From the IMG/VR virus record IMGVR_UViG_3300032322_002561, positions 62,001 to 126,000 of that record: a DNA stretch of 64,000 nucleotides; one strand, 5' to 3'. Below the pieces are notes generated by a model. That model saw nothing but the letters and a program-made list of their open reading frames with translations, was not told where the DNA came from and searched no databases. The position numbers and the translations under genes are program-made. This DNA comes from a virus. How positions within the stretch are numbered: position 1 is the first letter of the stretch; each line of letters opens with the position of its first letter. Of this stretch, positions 57,247 through 64,000 are shown one piece after another.

Positions 57247-59903
57247 GAAAAATCAAACAGGCTTTGAAAAGTTGTTTCTGTGTTGGTGGCAGCGCTCAGG
57301 TCCCAACCCAGCACGCCCAGCAAGTTGTCAATCTTTTGATCTACCACGGTCTGTTCCATTTCTGCATCGTCAAACGGCAGTTCTTTGAACCAGGCCGGCA
57401 GGTTAATTTCATCTGTGGGATAACCAATCGAAGTCCAACCCAAGGGATTGCTCTTTAACTTGCATACGATAGTTTTCATGCCATCTACAATCTGCATGCT
57501 ATACTTGTCTGAGTTCATCCTGCGCAGGTTGTTCCAGTTCATGGCCGCACGCACATGTCCAGGCATGTTGGCTTTGCCCAGGCGTTCTTCTTCGCGTGCA
57601 TACTTGGTCAAGTTGTTTACACGCTTGGGTGACCCTTTTTCCCAGCCCGGTCTGTCCTTGAACTGATACTTGAATTCACGAATTTTTTCTACTACCTGTT
57701 CACGTGTTTTTCCTGTGAGTACGTCGTTGAGGATTTCGCTCAAGAAGTCTTGGATGACCTTGGGTGTGTCACTACGCTTCAAATCCAGGCCCATGGCCTT
57801 GACCCGACCTGGCTCGCCATGTGTGTCCACACGCTTGTTCTCTTTGTCATAGTACATGACAGCATAACGCTTCTTGGTGATAAACAAGCCTTTTGATGCT
57901 ACAATTTCGCGACCGCCCTTGATGACTGACCCCATGTCTCTGGGGCAGTGAAATGCCTGTTCCATGAATCCTGGAAAACTTTCATTGACCTGATCAGCAA
58001 TACTGTTGTACAGTTGCACAGCCATGTCACGATTCCAGGTCATGTTGCCAGCCTCAATCTCTGATTTCAATGCTGGATAGGCCGAAAAATAACACGAGTC
58101 TGTGTCACCATAGATAATGGCTTCACCCACATGATCATATGATCCTGTAATACATTCGTTGACGTAAGCATCCATGTGGCGTGCAATGGCACGACCTGTC
58201 AAGGTAGTTGATTGACCAATGCGTTTGTCAAAGAATCTGCAACCTGGATTCAGGATAGCACCATACAGGCTGTTCAAGTTAATCTTCTTGACCAACTGAC
58301 GCTTGTCCCAGTATTCTTCATCCTCGGGCGTGGTCGATTCTTTGAGCCGGGCCTGCATTTCTTTGCGTTCAGCATACCAACGTTTCAACAATCCTGGGAT
58401 AACCGCTTCGCGTTCATATGTAAAGATAGTGCCATTGGCCGTGATCATCCAGGGTTGATTGCTATCAAAAATCATCTTCCATACTTCGGCAGCACTGTGT
58501 ACACTTTCTTCTCCGTCCTGCCAGTCAATGGTGATCTCTGTGCCTCGCTGTTGTTCCATCACAGCAGTATACTCTAAACTGCCAAACAGTCCTTCCCAGG
58601 CAGCCGCAAAACTGCTACCACTGCGAATCTTTTCGCTAATGTAGCGTTCGGTCATCACAGGGCGCAGTTGTCCCACAATGGTCTCGGGTCCCATGTTAAG
58701 TGCTCGAATGGCACTGGGATATAGACTGTTGATGTCTATTGATCCCACGTATTCATGTATGCCCTTGCGTGGATAGGCCACATAAGCACCAGCGGCCTGT
58801 GTGTCCTCATCCGAATAACGTTCTTTGCGATTGGGCACTACCAGCCCACGTTCGTGTGCTTCGTTGATGATGGCCTGTTCGGTCACAGCCACAGCACCCA
58901 TGGTGGTCTGTAGCAACACTGTGTTCTCATGTGCCAGGGTATTGGCCAAGTCCAAGAATTTCAGCTTCTTGTCCAACTGTGCAAGTCCGTTGACGTCTTG
59001 TCGGTTATACTCGATAAAGCGTTTGAAGTTCTGATTGTATAACTGATCTAGTGTGCCTTCGAACTTGGTCTTGCCTTCAAGTCCTTCGTATTCAAGAATA
59101 GCATCCAAGCTGTAACTATGCCGCTCTTCGTATGTGTACTTGCGATACAGTTGCATATAGTCCATGTGTACACGACCAATCAAGTCATAGGTTTGACTCT
59201 CATGGCCAAAACGTTCAAAGGTCCTGCCCTTGGGATATTGATTCCACAGGCAGAATCTGCGTGTGTCATCTTTGCTGAGTACTCGGGTCACACGATTTAC
59301 TGTGTAAGGGATATCATAGCCCTCCGAATTCCAACCTGACACGGCATCGGCATCTTCTATGAGATCCAGAAATGTGTTCAGCATGTCTTCCTCACGCTCA
59401 AACAACAAGGTGTCCTCAAACTCGGCACAAATTTCTTGCGCAGTTTCCCAGCTCATGTGCTTGGGTGGTACCACAAGCGTGATCAATCTATCCACCCAAC
59501 CTAGATAAACACTTATGGCTGTGATGGGATTGAATGGATCTTCGGGTGGACTGAATCCACGGTCACTGTCAAAGTCTACTTCGATGTCAAAGAACGCAAC
59601 ATTTAGTCTAGGAGCATCTTGTCCTTTGTAGTTTTCTTCCAAGCAACGGAATATGGGATTGATATCTGACTCATACAGTTGCTTGCCGCTCTGTATGCGA
59701 ATCTCTTTGCGGAACTCTTTGTTGTTGCGTGTGCTGAACCTTGACACCGGAGTGCCATAGATTGATGTAAATTTACCGCGGGGATCATCATAATAGAACA
59801 CATAGTTAGCAGCATATTCTTGATAGCGTCGTTCGCCATCCTTGCGTTCAACTACATGTATGCGATCGTGTTCACGATCAAAAAGTGCGTCTACATAACT
59901 CAA
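57243..59903 (-). CDS. Family B DNA polymerase (T4 gp43-like)
   Basis: Replicative polymerase with 3'-5' exonuclease. ExoI FFDIEVDFDSD (about 106), ExoII WNSEGYDIPYTVN (about 195), Pol motif A SIDINSLYPSAIRAL (about 391), motif B KKINLNSLYGAI (about 545) and motif C IYGDTDSCYF (about 596). At 886 aa it matches T4 gp43 (898 aa). A TATAAGTA element lies upstream at about 59971. Clamp and 5' nuclease are encoded nearby. Confidence 0.97.
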   Translation of the reverse strand: MSYVDALFDREHDRIHVVERKDGERRYQEYAANYVFYYDDPRGKFTSIYGTPVSRFSTRNNKEFRKEIRIQSGKQLYESDINPIFRCLEENYKGQDAPRLNVAFFDIEVDFDSDRGFSPPEDPFNPITAISVYLGWVDRLITLVVPPKHMSWETAQEICAEFEDTLLFEREEDMLNTFLDLIEDADAVSGWNSEGYDIPYTVNRVTRVLSKDDTRRFCLWNQYPKGRTFERFGHESQTYDLIGRVHMDYMQLYRKYTYEERHSYSLDAILEYEGLEGKTKFEGTLDQLYNQNFKRFIEYNRQDVNGLAQLDKKLKFLDLANTLAHENTVLLQTTMGAVAVTEQAIINEAHERGLVVPNRKERYSDEDTQAAGAYVAYPRKGIHEYVGSIDINSLYPSAIRALNMGPETIVGQLRPVMTERYISEKIRSGSSFAAAWEGLFGSLEYTAVMEQQRGTEITIDWQDGEESVHSAAEVWKMIFDSNQPWMITANGTIFTYEREAVIPGLLKRWYAERKEMQARLKESTTPEDEEYWDKRQLVKKINLNSLYGAILNPGCRFFDKRIGQSTTLTGRAIARHMDAYVNECITGSYDHVGEAIIYGDTDSCYFSAYPALKSEIEAGNMTWNRDMAVQLYNSIADQVNESFPGFMEQAFHCPRDMGSVIKGGREIVASKGLFITKKRYAVMYYDKENKRVDTHGEPGRVKAMGLDLKRSDTPKVIQDFLSEILNDVLTGKTREQVVEKIREFKYQFKDRPGWEKGSPKRVNNLTKYAREEERLGKANMPGHVRAAMNWNNLRRMNSDKYSMQIVDGMKTIVCKLKSNPLGWTSIGYPTDEINLPAWFKELPFDDAEMEQTVVDQKIDNLLGVLGWDLSAATNTETTFQSLFDFS

Positions 59904-59978
59904 ATTTTTCTCCAGTTATGGCTGGTCTGCCATGATTCATGTTGCTTACGGCAACGACTCGCTGTTGTAAAACAGTAC

Positions 59979-60239
59979 TTATAAGGTTTTGCCTACCGTG
60001 GTAAGAATTGTTTCTAAAAGTTCGTGATCTTGTTGTTCTTGACCAAAGCTGGCTTTATGTGCTAGACGAATGGCTTTTTTTAAAATACTGGGTTTGATTT
60101 CTAATTCTTCGGCCACGGCTTTGATAGTGTCACTCAAGCCCTCGTTTAAGGTTTCAACCTCGTGCATGACCTGCATGCCTTCGTTGATGATCTGTGTGAG
60201 TTTGAGTTTTTGTTCAGCTGAAAAAGTTTTGGTGTCCAT
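59979..60239 (-). CDS. T4 DsbA-like dsDNA-binding protein
   Basis: An 86-aa helical protein: VETLNEGLSDTIKAVAEEL and KPSILKKAIRLAHKASFGQ match the T4 DsbA pattern, a helper of late transcription that binds double-stranded DNA. Promoter upstream (60261-60288) and AGGAGAAAAC ribosome site. Confidence 0.65.
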   Translation of the reverse strand: MDTKTFSAEQKLKLTQIINEGMQVMHEVETLNEGLSDTIKAVAEELEIKPSILKKAIRLAHKASFGQEQQDHELLETILTTVGKTL

Positions 60240-60260
60240 GTTTTCTCCTGGTAATGTCTT

Positions 60261-60288
60261 ATTATAAACAAAATTATTTAGAAGTCAA
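60261..60288 (-). promoter_or_regulatory. Sigma70-like promoter
   Basis: Minus-strand -35 TTGACT (60283-60288), 16-bp spacer, -10 TATAAT (60261-60266). Confidence 0.65.
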
Positions 60289-60375
60289 TGATATTGCTCA
60301 CTTTTGGCAAACTGGGTAGCGAATCCGTTTGTCAGGCCAGCAGCCGGCCACACACTGCGGTAACAAGTACCGGTC

Positions 60376-60660
60376 CTAAGGTGTGTTCTTTTTCTTTGGA
60401 GCGGCGCCCAGCGCCTGTTGTATTCTTTTTTCTAGAGCAGCACGCTCACCGGCAGTTGGAGCCCCTGCTGGAGCAGCCGGCGCCACTTGTGAAACATCAA
60501 CTGTGGGTGTATCTGTTTTGGTCACCGCCGGGGTTGTCACAGTCTGCGGATATTTGGCTCGAAGTTCGGCCTTGGTGTACAACTTGCCTGTTTCAGGATT
60601 GGTCACCGAAGAATAGGTTGAAGTTGCTCCTGTTGTTTCAAACAATTCAGACAGCAACAT
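60376..60660 (-). CDS. Low-complexity hypothetical protein
   Basis: A 94-aa protein: LYTKAELRAKYP at the start, then Ala/Pro/Thr-rich and a Lys-rich end. Probably disordered. Unknown role. Confidence 0.6.
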   Translation of the reverse strand: MLLSELFETTGATSTYSSVTNPETGKLYTKAELRAKYPQTVTTPAVTKTDTPTVDVSQVAPAAPAGAPTAGERAALEKRIQQALGAAPKKKNTP

Positions 60661-60661
60661 A

Positions 60662-61357
60662 TCAACGTTCTTCTATGTAGTCTTGACTTTGATCTTGTCG
60701 TTTTTGACGTGCTTGATATAATTTTACAGCCATGTCAGCTTGGTCAAGATCTTGGAAACGTGTTGGTAAGCGTTTGTCACCACGACGCAGTTCAAATCCA
60801 TCACGTTCGTTACCCCAACATTCCACACACGAACCATCCTCCATGGTATATGATTTAATGCATGCACCTTCGGGCAAAGTGGGATTGATCACAGGTGCAG
60901 GGACAGGTTCGGCTATGTCACCTACTTCTGTGGTGGTGGGATCTTCACTAACATCCTCTTCCTCGTGATGTTTTTGTTGGCCAGCCTTGGCAGGATTTTC
61001 GTCTTCAATTTCATCCTTGGCTTTGTCTTTGAGATCTTTGTCAACTCGGATCTTTTGTTCTAGTTTGTCTAGATAAGTGGTCAGGTCTTTTTTGACCTTG
61101 CTGAGCATGTCTTCTTCTACTTCTTGCATGGCTTCAGCCAATGCACTTTCGCTAGTGCCCACAGCCATGCCCTTCATGGGGTGTTGGGGATCAGTTTTGG
61201 CGCCTAGAGCATGTATGGTTTTGGGGCGAAACAAAGCTGGCAATTGTTTGGCATCTTTTTGCTGTGGGTCAAGACCCTTGCCCTTGGGAGAGACTGGCAC
61301 TAGCTTGCGTTCAATGGCGTCTAATCGTTCTAAGATATCGTGTATGTTGTTGCTCAT
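60662..61357 (-). CDS. Conserved phage hypothetical protein, charged linker
   Basis: A 231-aa protein: N-terminal IHDILERLDAIERKL, acidic Asp/Glu/Lys-rich middle (likely disordered) and a structured end with EDGSCVECWGNERDGFELRRG. Overlaps the Dps gene start by 4 bp. Function unknown. Confidence 0.65.
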   Translation of the reverse strand: MSNNIHDILERLDAIERKLVPVSPKGKGLDPQQKDAKQLPALFRPKTIHALGAKTDPQHPMKGMAVGTSESALAEAMQEVEEDMLSKVKKDLTTYLDKLEQKIRVDKDLKDKAKDEIEDENPAKAGQQKHHEEEDVSEDPTTTEVGDIAEPVPAPVINPTLPEGACIKSYTMEDGSCVECWGNERDGFELRRGDKRLPTRFQDLDQADMAVKLYQARQKRQDQSQDYIEER

Positions 61358-61797
61358 GCTCTAGCGTCTTTCAAAAATGATCTCAACATCCAACGATGTT
61401 TGCCCATGGCGTCAATACGCCCGGCTAAGAAGTCCATGAGACCTTGTTGGTTTTCTTGTTCTGCTGATTCAAATGTCTGATTCAACAGTACAATCATTTT
61501 TTCGCTATCTGAGTATAGCTCCTCGATCATCAATCGAGCACGTGGGACCTTGGTCTGTCCCTGAATCTGGCTGAGTTCGCCGAATCGTTCAAAACTGCCT
61601 GGTGTGTAATCGTCTAGAATACGAATAAATTCTGCTGTTTGATCTATGCTGTTTTCATAAACTTCTTCATAGATTTTACCAAAAAATTTGTGCAACTGCG
61701 CAAAGTCTGGACCTTCAACATTCCAATGAAAGAACTGTGCTTTCACTACAAAAGCATACTGTGTTGCCAGCAATGTTTTCAAGTCATCGACTACCAC
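61354..61797 (-). CDS. Dps-family ferritin-like protein
   Basis: A 147-aa Dps: FVVKAQFFHWNVEGPDF (ferroxidase His), YENSIDQTAEFIRIL (Asp/Glu ligands) and MDFLAGRIDAMGKHRWML. Binds iron and can protect DNA. Paired in theme with the rubrerythrin at 18205. Confidence 0.9.
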   Translation of the reverse strand: MVVDDLKTLLATQYAFVVKAQFFHWNVEGPDFAQLHKFFGKIYEEVYENSIDQTAEFIRILDDYTPGSFERFGELSQIQGQTKVPRARLMIEELYSDSEKMIVLLNQTFESAEQENQQGLMDFLAGRIDAMGKHRWMLRSFLKDARA

Positions 61798-61972
61798 GGC
61801 GTTTTCCTTTAAGCTTTTTCATCCACTCCGGTGTGTTAGGAGAAAGATCGTTAGTGTATTTACCACCCAGCAAAGAACCGCCACGTGTTTGGACAGAGCC
61901 CAGGGGCATGCTAACTGTGGCAATGCTACCACTGGTGGTGCCGGTGCTTTCCATGATTTCACGTATTTTCAT
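61784..61972 (-). CDS. Small basic Gly/Ser-rich protein
   Basis: A 62-aa protein: MKIREIMESTGTTSGSIATV and a basic end KGKRRGSR. Overlaps Dps start by 14 bp. Could be a structural or DNA-binding accessory; unknown. Confidence 0.62.
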   Translation of the reverse strand: MKIREIMESTGTTSGSIATVSMPLGSVQTRGGSLLGGKYTNDLSPNTPEWMKKLKGKRRGSR

Positions 61973-62253
61973 TATAGTACTACCAATTCGCCCAGATGAT
62001 TCACTGTGGCATCTCCGTATTCTACACGATAATTTTCAACCTGTAGACTGGCCTGGCGATCCAACAGTTCATATCGTATTGTGTACTTACCGGGCCAGGC
62101 TTCAATTTGAAAGCTCTCTTGCAGATAGACATTTTGCCAGGTCCAGGTGCGCTCGGTAAACAATTCGTCATCAACGAATGCACGGTACTGTGGCGGTGTC
62201 ACAGTCCAGGCACAGTGTACATCGCAAACTATCTTGACGAACTTTTTTGTCAT
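61972..62253 (-). CDS. Phage hypothetical beta-sandwich protein
   Basis: A 93-aa protein starting MTKKFVKIVCD; alternating strands with many aromatic residues, ending ATVNHLGELVVL. Start at 62253 or 62268. Possible virion decoration but unproven. Confidence 0.62.
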   Translation of the reverse strand: MTKKFVKIVCDVHCAWTVTPPQYRAFVDDELFTERTWTWQNVYLQESFQIEAWPGKYTIRYELLDRQASLQVENYRVEYGDATVNHLGELVVL

Positions 62254-62278
62254 AAACCTATTTATCATAATCTTAGCC

Positions 62279-62286
62279 TATAAATA
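62279..62286 (+). promoter_or_regulatory. T4-late consensus element
   Basis: TATAAATA on the + strand, exact T4 late consensus, placed immediately at the start of the SPASM gene; if it is the promoter the mRNA would start at or within the first codons, favouring ATG at 62292. Confidence 0.5.
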
Positions 62287-63344
62287 TGGCTATGTTAAAG
62301 CTGGCTGATATACGTCGAGTACACGTAGAACTTACAACTCGTTGCAATGCTCGCTGTCCCATGTGTCCTAGAAACTATCGAGGATTTGATTATAATTCTG
62401 GATATCCTATAACCGAATTGAGTCTTGCACAATTCAGACACATTTTCCCCGCTAGTTTTCTTGAACAGTTGAGACCGCCACCGTTTCCCAACGATGGGTT
62501 CGCGCACAAACACATGAAATTTTACGGTGTATTGTTCAACGGGAATCTAGGCGATTTTGCATTGGCCAAAGATGGTGTAGAAATCGTGGAATATCTAGTC
62601 AGTCACGGAGTTCCGGTCAAAATCAGCACCAATGGCAGCATGCGATCTAGATCCTGGTGGAGTCGCCTGGCTCTACCAGATGTCACAATTGGATTTGCCT
62701 TGGATGGCTTGGCAGACACGCACAATTTGTATAGACAGGACACTAACTGGCACACAGTCATTGACAATGCCATGGGTTTTATTGGCGCCGGTGGCCAAGC
62801 CATATGGCGCTTTATTCCTTTTGAACACAACCAACATCAAGAACAACAATGTAAAGAACTAGCCAAAGAACTAGGCTTTGCAAAATTTGACAACATAGGT
62901 GACGGTCGCAACAATTCTCCGGTGTTTACTAGAACTGGAGAATACAGTCATCAAATTGGACATGATCCTAGACCTGCAAATCATGTGCCCAATGTTCACG
63001 TCTTGCTGGACAATCATAAGTCTTGGTTCAATCATCGCACTATTCGAATTGAAAAAGACGAACCCAATCTGCGACTCATATGCGAGCACAAGCGACAAGA
63101 AGAAATATACGTGGCCGCAGACGGCAGTGTGTATCCTTGTTGTTTTTTAGGATACTATCCAGCCACTATGAATCACCCCGGTAACGAGCAGTTGAAAGAA
63201 ATGGTACATGAAAATAATGCCTTGCAATATGATTTGGCACACTGCATGAACTGGTTTGAAAAAATTGAACAATCATGGAAACAGGCCAGCATAGCTGAGG
63301 GAAGATTATATCAGTGTGTGAACACTTGTGGAGGACGATCTTGA
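62286..63344 (+). CDS. Radical SAM/SPASM protein
   Basis: A 352-aa protein: [17 protein letters not shown] (cluster Cys at about 20-27) and a C-terminal SPASM-like [11 protein letters not shown] plus later Cys. SPASM enzymes modify peptides or sugars using extra clusters. Followed directly by a methyltransferase (TTG start). Start at 62286 or 62292. Substrate unknown. Confidence 0.88.
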   Translation: MAMLKLADIRRVHVELTTRCNARCPMCPRNYRGFDYNSGYPITELSLAQFRHIFPASFLEQLRPPPFPNDGFAHKHMKFYGVLFNGNLGDFALAKDGVEIVEYLVSHGVPVKISTNGSMRSRSWWSRLALPDVTIGFALDGLADTHNLYRQDTNWHTVIDNAMGFIGAGGQAIWRFIPFEHNQHQEQQCKELAKELGFAKFDNIGDGRNNSPVFTRTGEYSHQIGHDPRPANHVPNVHVLLDNHKSWFNHRTIRIEKDEPNLRLICEHKRQEEIYVAADGSVYPCCFLGYYPATMNHPGNEQLKEMVHENNALQYDLAHCMNWFEKIEQSWKQASIAEGRLYQCVNTCGGRS

Positions 63345-63952
63345 ATTTGCAGTTGCAGAGATTGTTCAGTTTGGCCTATACTCCTGAACAACAGGCTAGA
63401 GAGGACCGTGCCGCCAGTAGCATAGCACACACTCAAAAGTTGCGTGATGAATTACCCATGCTGTTTGCTCGGCACGGCATTGTGTCCATGTTTGATGCAG
63501 GCTGTAATGATTGTTCTTGGAGCAGTAGACTTGCCAACACAATTGAATATCATGGTGGTGATATCAGCCTGGCCATGGTGGCACGAGTTTGGCGCGAGCA
63601 TCCTGAACTTGATGTGGTCTTACATGACGTGACCACAGATGCCTTGCCCATGGTACATGTGTTGTTTGTGCGAGATGTAGCCATACATCTAAACAACCAA
63701 GACAAACTGCGCCTGTTACGTAACTGGTTGCTGAGTCAGATACCCTGGTTGATGATCACGCAGGACTATCATGAAACTTGCAATCGTGATTTTGACTATG
63801 ATAAAGTAGATTTTCCCTTGGGCTGGGTAAACTGGAGCCTGGATCCTTGGAATTTTCCTGAGCCCATGGATAGTATCTATGAATTCAATAACAATCAATC
63901 TGGTAGATGCATGGCTCTATGGCATCGTGATCAAATCCGGGGCATGCTATGA
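63341..63952 (+). CDS. SAM-dependent methyltransferase-like protein
   Basis: A 203-aa protein. [15 protein letters not shown] (motif I) and [15 protein letters not shown] (motif II) show a class I methyltransferase. I propose a TTG start at 63341, because GGAGG stands 8 nt upstream and the TTGA overlaps the previous stop; no in-frame ATG of comparable quality exists. Couples to the SPASM gene. Confidence 0.72.
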   Translation: MNLQLQRLFSLAYTPEQQAREDRAASSIAHTQKLRDELPMLFARHGIVSMFDAGCNDCSWSSRLANTIEYHGGDISLAMVARVWREHPELDVVLHDVTTDALPMVHVLFVRDVAIHLNNQDKLRLLRNWLLSQIPWLMITQDYHETCNRDFDYDKVDFPLGWVNWSLDPWNFPEPMDSIYEFNNNQSGRCMALWHRDQIRGML

Positions 63953-64000
63953 GTGTGGCTCGTGTGTTGTTTTTGGCTAGATATCGTGTGCCACATGCGT
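63949..64000 (+). CDS. 5' part of a gene cut by the window edge
   Basis: Begins [17 protein letters not shown] with ATGA overlap with the methyltransferase stop. The VLFLARYRVPH start looks like a glycosyltransferase or other Rossmann first strand; too short to decide. Confidence 0.5.
   Translation, partial: MSVARVLFLARYRVPHA

Noticed and set aside
1-64000. CRISPR array, IS element or integrase/attachment site
   Set aside because: No regularly spaced repeats, transposase motifs or tyrosine-recombinase signatures seen.

Overview
The window looks like part of a large T4-like tailed-phage genome (myovirus type). It carries a family-B replicative DNA polymerase of gp43 type, a gp45-like sliding clamp, a T4 RNase H/FEN-like 5' nuclease, a DsbA-like DNA-binding protein, ThyX, 11 tRNA genes with encoded CCA, and dozens of tightly packed genes with ATGA overlaps. 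No capsid, tail or packaging gene is visible. A proteobacterial host fits the PhoB-type boxes, the sigma70-type promoters, the TorF-type outer membrane protein and the tmRNA tag ending in ALAA. A betaproteobacterial freshwater or marine host is only an inference.

Layout. 1-7 kb: sugar epimerase/aminotransferase, ThyX, an FkbM methyltransferase and a VWA metallopeptidase. 7-13 kb: a B12-type radical SAM protein on +, an array of small paralogues with a shared C-terminal motif, and the MoxR ATPase. 13-18.7 kb: a NeuD-like acyltransferase, then a phosphate-starvation block (PstS; PlcP-like phospholipase; glycosyltransferase) with two PhoB-box arrays, then rubrerythrin. 18.7-30 kb: an ATPase-acetyltransferase fusion, an RpoZ-like omega subunit, the tRNA cluster, an amidinotransferase/aminotransferase pair, an unexplained structured RNA-like leader, an outer membrane protein, and a circularly permuted two-piece tmRNA. 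30-33 kb: three + strand glycosyltransferase-like genes. 33-46 kb: 5' nuclease, SGNH proteins, MetK, QueE, phosphoribosyltransferase, radical SAM, QueD, HIT and FolE. 46-52 kb: a five-gene overlapping cassette (DegT-like, amidinotransferase-like, radical SAM, GalE-like, glycosyltransferase). 52-60 kb: QueD-like, SDR and Tgt/DpdA-like proteins, the clamp, a methyltransferase and DNA polymerase. 60-64 kb: Dps and a + strand SPASM radical SAM/methyltransferase cluster.

How the genes may work together. FolE, QueD, QueE and the Tgt-like protein form most of a 7-deazaguanine DNA-modification pathway; QueC is not in the window. PstS and the PlcP-glycosyltransferase pair, each behind tandem PhoB boxes, suggest the phage uses host phosphate signalling to increase phosphate uptake and to replace phospholipids with glycolipids. 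tRNAs, the tmRNA and omega would support translation and transcription. The many glycan and radical SAM enzymes point to a phage-encoded modification or small-molecule pathway of unknown product.

The most notable finding is the permuted tmRNA: the acceptor stem, T-arm, helix P2, tag reading frame, promoter and terminator are all visible.
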